The notes below the pieces were generated by a model, which was not told the origin of the DNA, did not search any database, and saw only the letters and a program-made list of their open reading frames with translations. A DNA stretch of 64,000 bases from Alkalicoccobacillus plakortidis. Its GTDB lineage: Bacteria; Bacillota; Bacilli; Bacillales; Bacillaceae_D. Shown here piece after piece: positions 1 through 14,189 of the stretch. Location of the stretch: contig NZ_JAMQJY010000005.1 in the NCBI RefSeq assembly GCF_023703085.1, positions 62,001-126,000 of the forward strand. The letters run 5' to 3'. Both the position numbers and the translations under genes were made by a program. Position 1 is the first letter of the stretch. Each line of letters starts with the position of its first letter.

Positions 1-590
1 ATCCTTGATAGAATTGGTCCAGATTTTAAATCAGCGCCTCTTGCTGCCTGCGCACGCGTGAGCTTGTCCGTTTCTTGCATTAAGATCGGAATGTAGCGTA
101 AGGCAATGGACATCATCAGCACCATCTCATGCACAGGCAGTTTTACTCGTTGAAGTGGTGACAGAAGTCGTTCTAATCCATCCGTTAGATCAACCACTTT
201 AGTCGTTAGTGTCAAAAATGATGCAAACATTAGCAAGGTTAAGATCCTCAAAGCTACAAACGATCCCTTTATCGCTCCCCCAGAATAGATTCCAACTGCA
301 CCAATTGAAAACCACTCAGTTCCCTCACGAGTAAAAACTAAATGGAATAAGAAAAAAAAGCTAATAAGGACAAAAATCGGCTTCATACTCTGCACATAAT
401 AGTGAGCAGGAATACGTGAGACAGCAGCGAGCACAATGCTTGCTCCTGCCATCAGGAGAAGGGTAGGAAACGTTCCAGCTAAAAATAGGACAATGGCTAA
501 TGTAAACACACTGATAACCTTGGAACGTGGGTCGAGTCGATGCATAAAAGAATCTGTTGGTACATATTGACCAATGATTGAATAAGCCAC
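1..590 (-). CDS. ecfT: Energy-coupling factor transporter transmembrane protein EcfT (3' end outside window)
   Basis: EcfT is the membrane scaffold of ECF-type vitamin/metal importers; it couples the EcfA1-EcfA2 ATPases to interchangeable S-components. About 196 codons are visible from a GTG start at 590 (VAYSIIGQYVPTDS...). The family is usually about 265 residues, so roughly the last quarter lies beyond the window edge. Several hydrophobic stretches (VFTLAIVLFLAG, LLLMAGASIVLAA, LISFFFLFHLVF, ILTLLMFASFLTL) look like membrane helices. An AARGAD segment near the visible end matches the conserved Ala-Arg-Gly coupling motif. The GTG overlaps the ecfA2 TAG by one base (TAGTG), which suggests translational coupling. 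The start is inferred from that overlap and from homology. Confidence 0.93.
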   Translation of the reverse strand, partial: MAYSIIGQYVPTDSFMHRLDPRSKVISVFTLAIVLFLAGTFPTLLLMAGASIVLAAVSRIPAHYYVQSMKPIFVLISFFFLFHLVFTREGTEWFSIGAVGIYSGGAIKGSFVALRILTLLMFASFLTLTTKVVDLTDGLERLLSPLQRVKLPVHEMVLMMSIALRYIPILMQETDKLTRAQAARGADLKSGPILSR

Positions 591-1465
591 TACGAGTCAC
601 CCTTTCTATCATTCGAGAGGAAGTGTGAAAGATACTCCACTACTTCTGATCTTGTTTTTAGAAAGGGAACATCCGTTAATGCAAAAGAGGTTTTGACTTC
701 CTGCATAAAGCGAATCGTTTCTGGTAGTTCCAGACCAATTGAAACAAGTGCTTCTGGCCCGGAGAATACCTCTTCCGGTGTGCCACTACGAAAAATAGAC
801 CCTTGATTCATAACCACTATAAAATCAGCTAATCGAAGTGCGTCCTCCATATGGTGAGTCACAAGCACCGTTGTTTGCTGGTGCTTCTGATGATAGCTAT
901 AGAGCATATCTAGAATCGTTTGGCGCCCTTCAGGATCAAGACCTGCTGCTGGCTCGTCGAGAATGAGAAGCTCTGGCTGCTGGGTTAGGATAGAGGCTAT
1001 GGCTACGCGACGCATTTGCCCCCCTGAAAGGTTCAAAGGAGAGTTGGGTAAAAGATCAGGTGATAGTCCAACGTTTGGCAGGACCTCTTTTGCACGTCTC
1101 TCCGCCTCTGTTTTTGAGACACCAAAATTCATCGGACCAAACATCAACTCTTTTTCAATTGTTTCCTCAAACAACTGGTGCTCTGGATATTGAAAAAGAA
1201 ATCCGATCGACTTCCGGAGTGTAAGCAAAGATGTGCGATCTTTTTTTGCTCTCAGTCGATACGTACCAACTTGCACTTCACCTGATGTTGGACGGATTAA
1301 TCCGTTCATATGCTGTACAAGCGTCGATTTGCCTGAACCCGTTGGTCCTATCACAACAGTAAAGGAGCCTGGCGGGATGCTTAGATTGATATTTTTCAAA
1401 GCAATATGCTCAAACGGCGTTCCTGCCATATACGTATGGTTTACTTGATTAAAGGTAAGTTGCAT
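590..1465 (-). CDS. ecfA2: Energy-coupling factor transporter ATPase EcfA2
   Basis: Cytoplasmic ABC ATPase of 291 residues, the second nucleotide-binding subunit of the ECF module that powers uptake by vitamin or metal S-components. Visible motifs are Walker A GPTGSGKST at residues 40-48, a Q-loop glutamine near 92, the signature LSGGQ at 146-150, Walker B LLILDEP at 166-172 and the H-loop histidine at about 204. It overlaps the 3' end of ecfA1 by 25 bases and its stop overlaps the ecfT start, so the three form one translational unit. The A2 assignment rests on order (A1-A2-T) and on the N-terminal sequence. No S-component gene is adjacent, as expected for a shared (group II) module. Confidence 0.95.
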   Translation of the reverse strand: MQLTFNQVNHTYMAGTPFEHIALKNINLSIPPGSFTVVIGPTGSGKSTLVQHMNGLIRPTSGEVQVGTYRLRAKKDRTSLLTLRKSIGFLFQYPEHQLFEETIEKELMFGPMNFGVSKTEAERRAKEVLPNVGLSPDLLPNSPLNLSGGQMRRVAIASILTQQPELLILDEPAAGLDPEGRQTILDMLYSYHQKHQQTTVLVTHHMEDALRLADFIVVMNQGSIFRSGTPEEVFSGPEALVSIGLELPETIRFMQEVKTSFALTDVPFLKTRSEVVEYLSHFLSNDRKGDS

Positions 1466-2277
1466 AATCTTTTAACCAACTCCCCTTCCGAGTAACAGCG
1501 TCCTTCCAATTGCAAGCCGGTTCTTTTGAGTTCTTGTTGCAGTTCTACCACAAAAGGTCGCTTTAACCCAGTCTGTTCGAGCAGCTGATTCTGTTCAAAC
1601 ACATGAAAAGGATCACCATCTGCTACTACACGTCCTTGATCAATCAGTAGCAACCGCTCCGCTTGCAGAACCTCCTCCATATCATGTGTAATCATAATAA
1701 TGGTTACACCTTGATTTGCGATCTCTGTTAAAGCCTGCATGACGTCTCGACGCCCTTTTGGATCTAGCATACTAGTCGCTTCATCTAAGATAATTACATC
1801 AGGCTCAAGCACCATCATACAAGCAAGCCCTACTCGCTGTTTTTGGCCACCTGATAACTGGTGTGGAGCTTTATCAACCAAATCCTCTAAATGGAGCACT
1901 TTGAGATATTTGTTCATTCGTGCCACCATCTCAGTTCGTTCAATCGAATGATTCTCCAATCCAAAGGCTAGGTCATCCCAAACGGTTGCTCCAATAAATT
2001 GATGATCTGGATTCTGGAATACATAGCCACAACGTCTACGATGATTACGTTCAAACGCAGGATCAGCCATCGGTTCGCCTGCTAGATAAATGGCTCCAGA
2101 TGTCGGTTGAAGCTGTGCATTTAACAGCCGAGCAAGTGTTGATTTACCAGAGCCATTACGACCAGCAACTGCTACCCACTCTCCTTTTGAGACTTGAAGA
2201 GAGATCTCATTTAGAACAGGGCTAGAAGAATGAGGGTATTGAAAGCTCACATTTTGGATATCAATAAGAACAGTCAT
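1441..2277 (-). CDS. ecfA1: Energy-coupling factor transporter ATPase EcfA1
   Basis: Cytoplasmic ABC ATPase of 278 residues, partner of EcfA2. Walker A GRNGSGKST is at about 39-47, LSGGQ at about 141-145, Walker B VIILDE at about 161-166 and the H-loop histidine near 198. Two starts are possible: a GTG at 2283 and an ATG at 2277. I chose the ATG because the GGAG ribosome-binding site lies nine bases before it, against only three before the GTG. It is the first gene after the terminator that closes the alpha operon, so it probably has its own promoter or relies on read-through. The order rplQ-ecfA1-ecfA2-ecfT is standard for Bacillaceae. Confidence 0.94.
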   Translation of the reverse strand: MTVLIDIQNVSFQYPHSSSPVLNEISLQVSKGEWVAVAGRNGSGKSTLARLLNAQLQPTSGAIYLAGEPMADPAFERNHRRRCGYVFQNPDHQFIGATVWDDLAFGLENHSIERTEMVARMNKYLKVLHLEDLVDKAPHQLSGGQKQRVGLACMMVLEPDVIILDEATSMLDPKGRRDVMQALTEIANQGVTIIMITHDMEEVLQAERLLLIDQGRVVADGDPFHVFEQNQLLEQTGLKRPFVVELQQELKRTGLQLEGRCYSEGELVKRLCNLPLIK

Positions 2278-2302
2278 TGCCACTCACTCCTTTTTTTGAA
2301 TA

Positions 2303-2355
2303 CAAAAAAGGGCAATAGAGTCAGAGCAATTACGCTCACAGTCTCTTCTGCCCTT
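2303..2355 (-). terminator. Intrinsic terminator after rplQ
   Basis: On the minus strand the arms AAGGGCA and TGCCCTT, with inner complementary segments (AGAG/CTCT, GAGC/GCTC), close a hairpin followed by a run of Ts. It sits between rplQ and ecfA1 and probably ends the S10-spc-alpha transcript. Confidence 0.8.
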
Positions 2356-2380
2356 AGTCGCCTTATATAAACGTTATAGG

Positions 2381-2743
2381 TTATACAAGCTCAATGTATA
2401 CCATTGGTGCACCGTCTCCACGACGCGGTCCAATTTTAAGAATACGAGTGTATCCACCTTGACGTTCCTCGTAGCGTGGTGCGATATCAGCAAAAAGCTT
2501 TTGGATTGCATCCTGCTTAGTTTCTGTATCAGCTACCTCACGACGAACAAATGCAGCTGCCTGACGACGAGCATGCAAGTCTCCACGCTTACCAAGAGTA
2601 ATCATTTTCTCAACGATTGAACGAAGCTCCTTCGCTTTTGCTTCAGTTGTTTCGATGCGCTCGTTGATAATTAGATCTGTAGTAAGATCACGGAATAATG
2701 CTTTACGACCAGCACTATCACGACCAAGTTTTGCGTATGCCAT
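2381..2743 (-). CDS. rplQ: 50S ribosomal protein L17
   Basis: L17 is a large-subunit protein near the exit-tunnel side of the 50S. The product is 120 residues, the normal bacterial length for this group, and starts [19 protein letters not shown] with the conserved N-terminal basic region. The segment [20 protein letters not shown] matches the family core, and the C-terminus [16 protein letters not shown] is complete. It follows rpoA with about 140 bases between them and is the last gene before a strong terminator, matching the end of the alpha operon in Bacillus. Confidence 0.97.
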   Translation of the reverse strand: MAYAKLGRDSAGRKALFRDLTTDLIINERIETTEAKAKELRSIVEKMITLGKRGDLHARRQAAAFVRREVADTETKQDAIQKLFADIAPRYEERQGGYTRILKIGPRRGDGAPMVYIELV

Positions 2744-2885
2744 GTGTATTTCCCTCCCTTAACCTGCTGCTTAGAGCAGAGTCCTTAACATGAAAAAATC
2801 ACCTAACAAAAGCCTGTAAAAAAAGCCATTGTGTAAGGTTGCTTATTAAATAAAGAAGTGAGTAAAAGAAACGGCCGGGGCTGGC

Positions 2886-3830
2886 TTATTCTTCGTTACG
2901 AAGACCTAAACCTAGCTCACCCAACTTTTCTTGAACTTCTTCTAGTGATTTACGACCAAGGTTACGTACTTTCATCATGTCTTCTTCTGTTTTGTGTGTC
3001 AGCTCTTGAACTGTGTTAATGCCAGCACGTTTTAAACAGTTATAAGATCGAACAGATAGGTCAAGTTCTTCGATCGTCATCTCAAGTACTTTTTCCTTCT
3101 GATCTTCTTCTTTTTCAACCATGATTTCAGCATTTTGCGCTTGATCCGTTAATCCAACAAAAATATTGAGATGCTCGTTCAAGATTTTAGCACCAAGAGA
3201 AACAGCTTCCTCGGGACGAGTGCTTCCATCTGTCCAAACATCAAGGGTTAGTTTATCATAGTTAGTTACTTGACCGACACGTGTATTCTCAACTTGATAG
3301 TTTACACGTGCAACTGGAGTATAAATAGAGTCAATAGGAAGAACACCGATTGGCTGATCGTCGTTCTTATTTCCCTCAGCCAATACATACCCACGACCTT
3401 GTTTAGCTAGAAGACGCATGTGCAGATTAGCACCTTTTGTCAACGTAGCAATATGAAGATCTGGGTTTAATACCTCAACATCACTATCGTGAGTTAAGTC
3501 ACCAGCAGTTACAACACCTTCACCTTGAATGTCGATTTCTAGTGTCTTCTCTTCTTCAGAGTAAATCTTAAGAGCTAGCTTTTTCAGGTTCAAAATAATC
3601 GTTGTTACGTCTTCCACAACGCCTTCAATCGTTGAGAATTCATGTAACACACCATCAATCTGAACAGCAGTAACGGCTGCTCCTGGAAGAGAAGATAGAA
3701 GAATTCGGCGCAGTGAGTTACCTAGTGTTGTACCATATCCTCTTTCAAGTGGCTCTACTACAAACTTACCATACTTTGCGTCTTCACTAACTTCAACCGT
3801 TTCAATATTTGGCTTTTCAATTTCGATCAT
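2886..3830 (-). CDS. rpoA: DNA-directed RNA polymerase subunit alpha
   Basis: The alpha subunit dimerises to nucleate RNA polymerase assembly, and its C-terminal domain contacts UP elements and activators. The product is 314 residues, as in B. subtilis. The N-terminal domain holds the dimer motif [19 protein letters not shown]. An acidic linker ([10 protein letters not shown]) precedes the helix-hairpin-helix C-terminal domain [16 protein letters not shown]...[12 protein letters not shown]. It lies between rpsK and rplQ, as in other Firmicutes alpha operons. The 163-base gap upstream of it is unusually long for this cluster and holds a hairpin (3875-3907). Confidence 0.98.
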   Translation of the reverse strand: MIEIEKPNIETVEVSEDAKYGKFVVEPLERGYGTTLGNSLRRILLSSLPGAAVTAVQIDGVLHEFSTIEGVVEDVTTIILNLKKLALKIYSEEEKTLEIDIQGEGVVTAGDLTHDSDVEVLNPDLHIATLTKGANLHMRLLAKQGRGYVLAEGNKNDDQPIGVLPIDSIYTPVARVNYQVENTRVGQVTNYDKLTLDVWTDGSTRPEEAVSLGAKILNEHLNIFVGLTDQAQNAEIMVEKEEDQKEKVLEMTIEELDLSVRSYNCLKRAGINTVQELTHKTEEDMMKVRNLGRKSLEEVQEKLGELGLGLRNEE

Positions 3831-3874
3831 TAAACAAACCCTCCTTCAAAACGTCGAACTCCGGTAGACCGCAT

Positions 3875-3907
3875 GGATTGCCTAATTGGTCTCCCATAGG
3901 CAAATCC
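3875..3907 (-). other. Hairpin in the rpsK-rpoA spacer
   Basis: The minus strand reads GGATTTGCCTA, then a 12-base loop, then TAGGCAATCC, a near-perfect inverted repeat 45-70 bases before rpoA. No T-run follows, so it is not a terminator. It may be an RNA-processing or protein-binding structure; the function is not evident. Confidence 0.4.
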
Positions 3908-3993
3908 AAACTTTCACCTTCAGGTCAATCGGATTGTGATCGTCTCATCCATTATTGACACTTACAGGAAATCTATACAAATGAGTGATTCCG

Positions 3994-4386
3994 TTACACT
4001 CTGCGACGTTTTGGTGGACGGCAGCCGTTGTGTGGAACAGGAGTAACATCTTTGATCATGTTTACTTCTAGCCCAATTGCCTGTAAAGAACGAATTGCAG
4101 CTTCACGTCCAGCTCCAGGTCCTTTAACAGAAACCTCAATGCTTTTCATTCCGTGTTCCATTGCTGTTTTAGCAGCTGCTTCTGCAGCCATTTGTGCAGC
4201 AAATGGAGTTGATTTACGTGAACCTTTGAAACCAAGTGCTCCAGAGCTTGCCCAAGAGATTGCGTTACCTTGAGTATCTGTGATAGTCACAATTGTGTTG
4301 TTAAAAGTAGAACGGATGTGAGCAACACCAGATTCAATATTTTTCTTCTGCCGGCGCTTTGGACGAGTATTCGTTTTCTTAGCCAT
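3994..4386 (-). CDS. rpsK: 30S ribosomal protein S11
   Basis: S11 helps form the platform of the 30S subunit and the mRNA exit region. The product is 130 residues, close to the B. subtilis length. The N-terminus [18 protein letters not shown] is strongly basic. The core has [15 protein letters not shown] and the G-rich [13 protein letters not shown], and it ends with the conserved basic tail [11 protein letters not shown]. It follows rpsM by 22 bases in the canonical rpsM-rpsK-rpoA-rplQ order. Confidence 0.98.
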   Translation of the reverse strand: MAKKTNTRPKRRQKKNIESGVAHIRSTFNNTIVTITDTQGNAISWASSGALGFKGSRKSTPFAAQMAAEAAAKTAMEHGMKSIEVSVKGPGAGREAAIRSLQAIGLEVNMIKDVTPVPHNGCRPPKRRRV

Positions 4387-4408
4387 AGTTATCCTCGACC
4401 TCCTTTAC

Positions 4409-4774
4409 TTATTTCTTCTTGTTAGCTACAGTCCGACGTGGACCTTTGCGTGTACGAGCGTTGTTTTTAGAGTTTTGCCCACGTACTGGCAAACTACGAC
4501 GGTGGCGAATGCCTCGATATGAACCAATTTCAATTAAACGTTTGATGTTTAGTGAAACTTCACGACGAAGATCCCCTTCAACTGAATGAGCTTCTAATGC
4601 TTCACGGATTTTACCAAGCTCTTCTTCAGTTAAGTCACGAACTCGAGTATTTTCAGATACTCCAGCTTGTGCAAGAACTTGAGAAGCTTTAGTTTTACCG
4701 ATTCCGAAAACGTAAGTAAGTGAGATAACTACTCGCTTATCGCGCGGAATATCAATACCTGCAACACGTGCCAT
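4409..4774 (-). CDS. rpsM: 30S ribosomal protein S13
   Basis: S13 sits in the head of the 30S and bridges to the 50S and the P-site tRNA. The product is 121 residues with start [19 protein letters not shown], the helix-two-turn-helix segment [14 protein letters not shown], and the basic tail [17 protein letters not shown] that reaches toward tRNA. It lies 22 bases after rpmJ with a clear purine-rich ribosome-binding site before the ATG. No anomalies were seen. Confidence 0.98.
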   Translation of the reverse strand: MARVAGIDIPRDKRVVISLTYVFGIGKTKASQVLAQAGVSENTRVRDLTEEELGKIREALEAHSVEGDLRREVSLNIKRLIEIGSYRGIRHRRSLPVRGQNSKNNARTRKGPRRTVANKKK

Positions 4775-4796
4775 ACGTTCTGCACCTCCTTATAAA

Positions 4797-5190
<394 letters not shown>

Positions 5191-5228
5191 GTACTAAGGT
5201 TCCTCCCTTCAGTAAATCGTGTCTATAT

Positions 5229-5257
5229 AAACTAGTACGGAATCCAACATAAAGCAA
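5229..5257 (-). promoter_or_regulatory. Possible sigma-A promoter before infA
   Basis: The minus strand has TTGCTT, a 17-base spacer, then TAGTTT, ending about 40 bases before the infA start. The -10 is only moderately close to consensus. A short hairpin (AAGAGG/CCTCTT, 5268-5285) lies just upstream and may weakly end the map transcript. Confidence 0.4.
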
Positions 5258-5356
5258 GTTTTATCAAAAGAGGGTTTTGCCTCTTCAAACAAAAAACCCC
5301 TAACATTCCTATAATAACATTAAAGCAAATCAAAATCGACTAATCACCTTACAAAA

Positions 5357-8111
<2,755 letters not shown>

Positions 8112-8112
<1 letters not shown>

Positions 8113-8552
8113 TAAACCACCTCGGTTTTTCCGCAAGCTGCCTCAATCGCTTCTACTGCTGTTGCTGAAAACTTGTTTGCTTTCACAGTTAGCTTTTTAT
8201 CTAGCGTACCATTACCTAGTACTTTAATTCCGTCTTTTACGTTTTTAACTGTCTTAGACTCGATAAGAAGTTCCGGTGTAACTTCTGTACCCGCGTCAAA
8301 ACGGTTAAGTGTATCAAGACTAATTACTGAGTACTCTTTACGAGTACGGTTAGTGAATCCGCGTTTTGGTAAACGACGGTATAGTGGATTTTGTCCACCC
8401 TCAAATCCTGGACGAACTCCGCCACCAGAACGAGAGTTTTGACCTTTATGACCTCTACCGCTTGTTTTACCATTTCCAGAACCGATTCCTCGGCCTACGC
8501 GATTACGAACTTTACGAGAACCTTCTGCAGGCTTCAACTCATGAAGTTTCAA
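8112..8552 (-). CDS. rplO: 50S ribosomal protein L15
   Basis: L15 is a late-assembly 50S protein. I place the start at a TTG (8552), giving [18 protein letters not shown] and 146 residues, the same as B. subtilis. The GGAGG ribosome-binding site lies eight bases upstream of it, whereas a GTG at 8561 overlaps that site and a further ATG at 8573 precedes it. The glycine- and arginine-rich N-terminal region [19 protein letters not shown] is typical. The stop overlaps the secY start by one base. Confidence 0.95.
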
Positions 8553-8583
8553 TGTCGACACCTCCTCTTTCAAAAATCGTCAA

Positions 8584-8772
8584 TTAAGCTTCAATTTCTT
8601 TAACAGTTACCAAGTGGCTTACTTTATTAACCATACCGCGGATCGCAACGTTATCTTGTTGCACTACAGTTTGGTGCATTTTACGTAAACCTAGCGTGTT
8701 AACGGTAACGCGCTGAGTTTCAGGGCGACCAATCAAACTACGCGTGAGGGTAATTTCTAATTTCTTAGCCAT
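8584..8772 (-). CDS. rpmD: 50S ribosomal protein L30
   Basis: Short L30 of 62 residues: [20 protein letters not shown], then [15 protein letters not shown] and a hydrophobic end [12 protein letters not shown]. This is the normal bacterial length. It lies between rpsE and rplO in the spc operon with about 14 bases to rpsE and a good ribosome-binding site (GGAGGGACATTTAA before the ATG). Confidence 0.97.
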   Translation of the reverse strand: MAKKLEITLTRSLIGRPETQRVTVNTLGLRKMHQTVVQQDNVAIRGMVNKVSHLVTVKEIEA

Positions 8773-8786
8773 TTAAATGTCCCTCC

Positions 8787-9287
8787 TTATCCTAAGAGTT
8801 CTTCTACGGATTTGCCACGAAGTTTTGCAACTTCTTCAGCACGTTTTAGGTTTGACAGGCCTTGGATTGTAGCACGTACCATGTTAATTGGGTTGTTAGA
8901 GCCCAATGATTTAGATAGGATATCGCCTACACCAGCAAGGTCAAGTACTGCACGAACAGGACCACCTGCGATAACTCCAGTACCTTCAGAAGCTGGCTTA
9001 AGTAGTACGCGACCTGCTCCAAAATGTCCTAGAATTTGGTGAGGAAGTGTTGTGCCTACAATTGGAACCTCAATAAGGTTCTTTTTTGCGTCCTCGACAG
9101 CTTTGCGGATTGCTTCAGGAACCTCCTGAGCTTTACCCATACCAAAACCAACGTGTCCGTTCTTGTCGCCAACTACAACTAATGCAGCAAAGCGAAAACG
9201 ACGTCCGCCTTTAACTACTTTTGCCACACGGTTAACCGTAACGACTTTTTCTTCAAGTTCTAACGTATTAGGGTCAATACGACGCAT
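8787..9287 (-). CDS. rpsE: 30S ribosomal protein S5
   Basis: S5 acts in decoding fidelity and in the mRNA-entry helicase region of the 30S. The product is 166 residues, as in B. subtilis. The N-terminal S5 RNA-binding fold includes [18 protein letters not shown] and [19 protein letters not shown]; the C-terminal part includes [22 protein letters not shown]. The loop VKGGRRF, where spectinomycin-resistance changes are known to arise in other species, looks wild type. It is followed closely by rpmD. Confidence 0.98.
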   Translation of the reverse strand: MRRIDPNTLELEEKVVTVNRVAKVVKGGRRFRFAALVVVGDKNGHVGFGMGKAQEVPEAIRKAVEDAKKNLIEVPIVGTTLPHQILGHFGAGRVLLKPASEGTGVIAGGPVRAVLDLAGVGDILSKSLGSNNPINMVRATIQGLSNLKRAEEVAKLRGKSVEELLG

Positions 9288-9310
9288 TTATTTTCCCTCC
9301 TTATCTGTTC

Positions 9311-9673
9311 TTAGAATTTCAGACAAGCCTCGCGAGCTGCATCTGCAAGTGTTTGTACACGTCCGTGATAGATGTATCCGCCACGGTCAAAAACGATTGT
9401 TTCGTGTCCTTTTTCCACTGCACGTTTTGCTACAAGAGAACCAACTTTTTCAGCTGCTTCTTTGTTCGCACCGTTCTTAAGGTCAAGTTCTTTATCTAAA
9501 GAAGAAGCTTGAGCCAAAGTTACACGATTCACATCATCGATCAACTGAGCGTAGATGTGTTTCGAAGAACGGAAAACGTTAAGACGTGGACGTTCAGGCG
9601 TACCAGTAATGGCGCGACGAACGTGAGCATGTCTTTTCTTACGTGCCTGATTTTTGTTCGGCTTCGTAATCAT
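9311..9673 (-). CDS. rplR: 50S ribosomal protein L18
   Basis: L18 binds 5S rRNA together with L5 and L25-type proteins. The product is 120 residues, with the very basic N-terminus [38 protein letters not shown] and the C-terminal [19 protein letters not shown]. It has the usual length and location between rplF and rpsE. Confidence 0.98.
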   Translation of the reverse strand: MITKPNKNQARKKRHAHVRRAITGTPERPRLNVFRSSKHIYAQLIDDVNRVTLAQASSLDKELDLKNGANKEAAEKVGSLVAKRAVEKGHETIVFDRGGYIYHGRVQTLADAAREACLKF

Positions 9674-9707
9674 TAAACGTCATTCCTTTCGCTAACTAAT
9701 TAATTAA

Positions 9708-10244
9708 TTATTTACCTGTTTTTCCTTCTTTGCGGCGAACATTTTCACCTTCGTAGCGAATTCCTTTACCTTTGTAAGGCTCAGGTAGACGAACAGCACG
9801 GATGTTAGATGCAAGAGCACCAACAGCTTGCTTATCAATCCCTTTAACAACTACTTTTGTATTTGAAGGAACTTCAACTTCGATTCCTTCAGCAGGAACG
9901 ATCTCAACTGGGTGAGAGTATCCAACGTTAAGAACAAGTTTGTTTCCTGATTTAGAAGCACGGTAACCTACACCTACAAGCTCAAGTCCACGTTCGAAGC
10001 CTTTAGTTACACCTTCAACCATGTTGTTGATCAAGCTACGTGTTGTACCATGAAGAGCGCGGTGCTCTTTGTGATCCGATGGGCGTTCAACCGTGATCTC
10101 TTTTTCTTCTACGTTTACTTTCATGTCCGGGTGCAAATCGCGGCTCAGTTCACCTTTAGGACCTTTTACTTTAATAAAAGTACCTTCTAGTGTAACTGTA
10201 ACATCACCAGGAACTTCAATTGGTTTTCTACCAACTCGGGACAT
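9708..10244 (-). CDS. rplF: 50S ribosomal protein L6
   Basis: L6 lies at the base of the factor-binding stalk. The product is 178 residues with two related beta-rich halves, starting [20 protein letters not shown] and ending with the conserved [25 protein letters not shown]. The C-terminal signature PYKGKGIRY is intact. It lies 32 bases downstream of rpsH. Confidence 0.98.
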   Translation of the reverse strand: MSRVGRKPIEVPGDVTVTLEGTFIKVKGPKGELSRDLHPDMKVNVEEKEITVERPSDHKEHRALHGTTRSLINNMVEGVTKGFERGLELVGVGYRASKSGNKLVLNVGYSHPVEIVPAEGIEVEVPSNTKVVVKGIDKQAVGALASNIRAVRLPEPYKGKGIRYEGENVRRKEGKTGK

Positions 10245-10276
10245 ACATTACACCTCCATTCGATTCAAACACACTC

Positions 10277-10675
10277 TTACCAAACGTAAGCCAGTACTTC
10301 TCCACCGACTTGCTGTTGACGAGCATCTTTGTCTGTCATAAGACCTTTTGATGTTGATACAAGCGCAATTCCAAGTCCGCCAAGTACACGAGGAAGTTCC
10401 CCTGATTTAGCATAGACACGAAGTCCTGGCTTGCTGATACGTTTAAGGCCAGTGATTACACGTTCGTTAGTCGAACCGTATTTAAGGAAAATACGAATCA
10501 CACCTTGTTTGCTGTCTTCGATATATTCAAAATCGCGAATGAAACCTTCACGCTTCAAAATATCGGCAATTTCTTTTTTAATCGTTGAAGCTGGCAGCTC
10601 AAGCTTCTCGTGACGAACAAGGTTAGCGTTACGAATACGAGTAAGCATATCTGCGATAGGATCTGTCATAACCAT
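10277..10675 (-). CDS. rpsH: 30S ribosomal protein S8
   Basis: S8 binds helix 21 of 16S rRNA and nucleates assembly of the 30S body. The product is 132 residues starting [19 protein letters not shown]; the first ATG is favoured because GGAGG lies nine bases before it. The C-terminal signature [26 protein letters not shown] is intact (family motif near STSKG). It lies between rpsN and rplF in the spc operon. Confidence 0.98.
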   Translation of the reverse strand: MVMTDPIADMLTRIRNANLVRHEKLELPASTIKKEIADILKREGFIRDFEYIEDSKQGVIRIFLKYGSTNERVITGLKRISKPGLRVYAKSGELPRVLGGLGIALVSTSKGLMTDKDARQQQVGGEVLAYVW

Positions 10676-10704
10676 GTTTAATTACCTCCTTCCCGTTCTA
10701 GGTA

Positions 10705-10890
10705 TTACCAGCTTGCTTTTTTAACGCCAGGAATTTGTCCTTTATAAGCGAGATCTTTAAAGCAAATACGGCAAAGTTTAAATTTCTGTAATACTGAGTG
10801 CGGACGTCCACATTTTTCACAACGTGTATATTCTTGCACTTTAAATTTAGGTTTACGCTTTTGTTTTGCGATCATTGATTTTTTTGCCAA
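10705..10890 (-). CDS. rpsN: 30S ribosomal protein S14, short zinc-binding type
   Basis: A 61-residue S14 with the zinc motif [20 protein letters not shown] (two CxxC pairs), so it is the C+ (type Z) form normally used in zinc-replete growth. The N-terminus [18 protein letters not shown] is basic. It follows rplE by 30 bases. The zinc-free long paralogue is not in this window. Confidence 0.98.
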   Translation of the reverse strand: MAKKSMIAKQKRKPKFKVQEYTRCEKCGRPHSVLQKFKLCRICFKDLAYKGQIPGVKKASW

Positions 10891-10920
10891 TGTATTCCCT
10901 CCTATTCAAGAAGACTTAAC

Positions 10921-11461
10921 TTACTTTTGAAACGGCATACCCATTTGAGTTAGCAATTCACGTGCTTCTTCATCAGACTGAGCAGTCGTTACGATAACGA
11001 TATCCATTCCACGTACTTTATCTACTTTATCGTAGTTAATTTCAGGGAAAATTAGTTGTTCTTTCACACCAAGTGTGTAGTTACCGCGACCGTCAAAAGC
11101 TTTCTTTGAGATCCCACGGAAGTCACGAACACGTGGAAGAGATACACTAACTAATTTATCAAGGAAATCATACATACGTTGTCCGCGAAGTGTAACTTTA
11201 GCGCCGATTGGCATACCTTCACGAAGTTTAAAACCAGCAATTGATTTCTTAGCTTTAGTGATAACTGGTTTTTGACCAAGCGATCTCAGTTAATTCCTCA
11301 ACTGCTTTATCAAGTGCTTTTGCATTTGATACGGCTTCACCAACACCCATGTTGATTACGATTTTATCTAGTTTCGGAACCGCCATCGTTGAGCTGTACT
11401 TAAACTTTTCAACTAGAGATGGAGCGATTTCTTGAGAGTACTTTTCTTTTAAACGACTCAT
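10921..11461 (-). CDS. rplE: 50S ribosomal protein L5 (frame broken once, probable sequence error)
   Basis: L5 binds 5S rRNA and contacts P-site tRNA. The N-terminal 60 or so residues ([20 protein letters not shown]...VEELTEIA) and the C-terminal part (from [16 protein letters not shown] to [10 protein letters not shown]) lie in different frames. The break is at 11276-11281: deleting one T from GCTTGG gives [20 protein letters not shown], which joins the parts into 179 residues, the B. subtilis length. The same lesion appears in rplX just upstream. L5 is essential, so an artefact is far more likely than a pseudogene. Confidence 0.93.
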
Positions 11462-11490
11462 TTATTGGGGCCTCCTTTCAAACGTGTTGA

Positions 11491-11812
11491 TTACTTGTCT
11501 AGCGCTTCGCCAGAACGTTTTGCAACCCGTACTTTTTTACCGTTCTCTTCTTTATATCCAACACGTGTGCGCTCTCCTGATTTAGGATCAACGTGCATCA
11601 CGTTAGATGAATGAATTGATGCTTCTTGGTTAAGGATGCCGCCTTGTGGATTATCCTGAGATGGCTTCGCGTGTTTCTTAACAAGGTTTACACCTTCAAC
11701 AAGCACACGGCTCTTCTTAGGAAAAGCTTCAAGAACAACTCCTTGCTTACCTTTGTCTTTACCAAGCGATCACGATTACTGTGTCACCTTTTTTGACATG
11801 CATGTTTGACAT
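11491..11812 (-). CDS. rplX: 50S ribosomal protein L24 (frame broken once, probable sequence error)
   Basis: L24 starts 50S assembly and carries a KOW motif. From the ATG at 11812 (GGAGG ribosome-binding site nearby) the product begins [16 protein letters not shown], then hits TGG TAA. Removing one T from GCTTGG (11762-11767) restores [19 protein letters not shown] and runs into the long downstream frame [21 protein letters not shown]...[12 protein letters not shown], giving 106 residues. A second ATG three codons in (MHVKKGD) matches the B. subtilis start and is possible. The lesion is identical to that in rplE. Confidence 0.93.
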
Positions 11813-11848
11813 ATTTGCACCTCCCTGGGTCTTGCATTCAATCGTTAC

Positions 11849-12223
<375 letters not shown>

Positions 12224-12251
12224 TTACCTCCCTTCGAATCAAAAGCTTCTA

Positions 12252-12512
12252 TTAAATGATAACCGCTTCTTCAACGATTTCTACTAGACGAAAACGTTTG
12301 TCCTTAGATAGCGGACGAGTTTCCATGATTCGAACGATGTCACCAGCTTTAGCAGTGTTCTCTTCATCATGGGCTTTAAGTTTCTTTGAATATTTAACAC
12401 GTTTTCCGTACAAACGATCTTTCTTGTAAGTTTCAACAAGAACACTGATGGTTTTATCCATTTTGTCGGAAACAACGCGACCTTGATATACCTTACGTTG
12501 GTTGCGTTCCAT
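12252..12512 (-). CDS. rpsQ: 30S ribosomal protein S17
   Basis: S17 is a primary 16S rRNA-binding protein with an OB fold. The product is 86 residues: [39 protein letters not shown] and [20 protein letters not shown], the last being the conserved signature. It lies in the rplP-rpmC-rpsQ-rplN order typical of the S10-spc junction. Confidence 0.98.
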   Translation of the reverse strand: MERNQRKVYQGRVVSDKMDKTISVLVETYKKDRLYGKRVKYSKKLKAHDEENTAKAGDIVRIMETRPLSKDKRFRLVEIVEEAVII

Positions 12513-12528
12513 TTAGCAAACCTCCTCT

Positions 12529-13818
<1,290 letters not shown>

Positions 13819-13821
13819 GCG

Positions 13822-14163
13822 TTATCCCTCCTTCTTTTCAGTTACTACAATCGTAATATGGCTACTACGTTTGTTAATTTTGCTTGCACGTCCCATCGCA
13901 CGAGGGCGGAAACGTTTAAGAGTTACACCTTCATCAACAAAGGCTTCACTAATAACAAGGTTATTAGGCTCCATCTCGTAATTGTGTTCTGCATTAGCAA
14001 TAGCTGAATTCAGCAGCTTTTCTACTACCGGCGAGGCAGCTTTTGGAGTGTGACGTAAAATAGCCACTGCTTCTCCAACATTTTTGCCGCGAATCAAGTC
14101 TATAACCAAACGCACTTTACGAGGAGCAATACGAATTTGTTTTGCTACAGCTTTAGCTTGCAT
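13822..14163 (-). CDS. rplV: 50S ribosomal protein L22
   Basis: L22 lines the exit tunnel, and its beta-hairpin forms the tunnel constriction near macrolide sites. The product is 113 residues, starting [20 protein letters not shown], with the hairpin region [24 protein letters not shown] intact (signature around [10 protein letters not shown]). It lies between rpsS and rpsC. Confidence 0.98.
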   Translation of the reverse strand: MQAKAVAKQIRIAPRKVRLVIDLIRGKNVGEAVAILRHTPKAASPVVEKLLNSAIANAEHNYEMEPNNLVISEAFVDEGVTLKRFRPRAMGRASKINKRSSHITIVVTEKKEG

Positions 14164-14189
14164 GGTCTTAAACCTCCTCTCTTCAATCC

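Noticed and set aside
361..612. An 83-codon frame at the ecfT 5' end in another register
   Set aside because: The EcfT frame from the GTG at 590 is conserved, overlaps the ecfA2 stop in the usual way and runs to the window edge.
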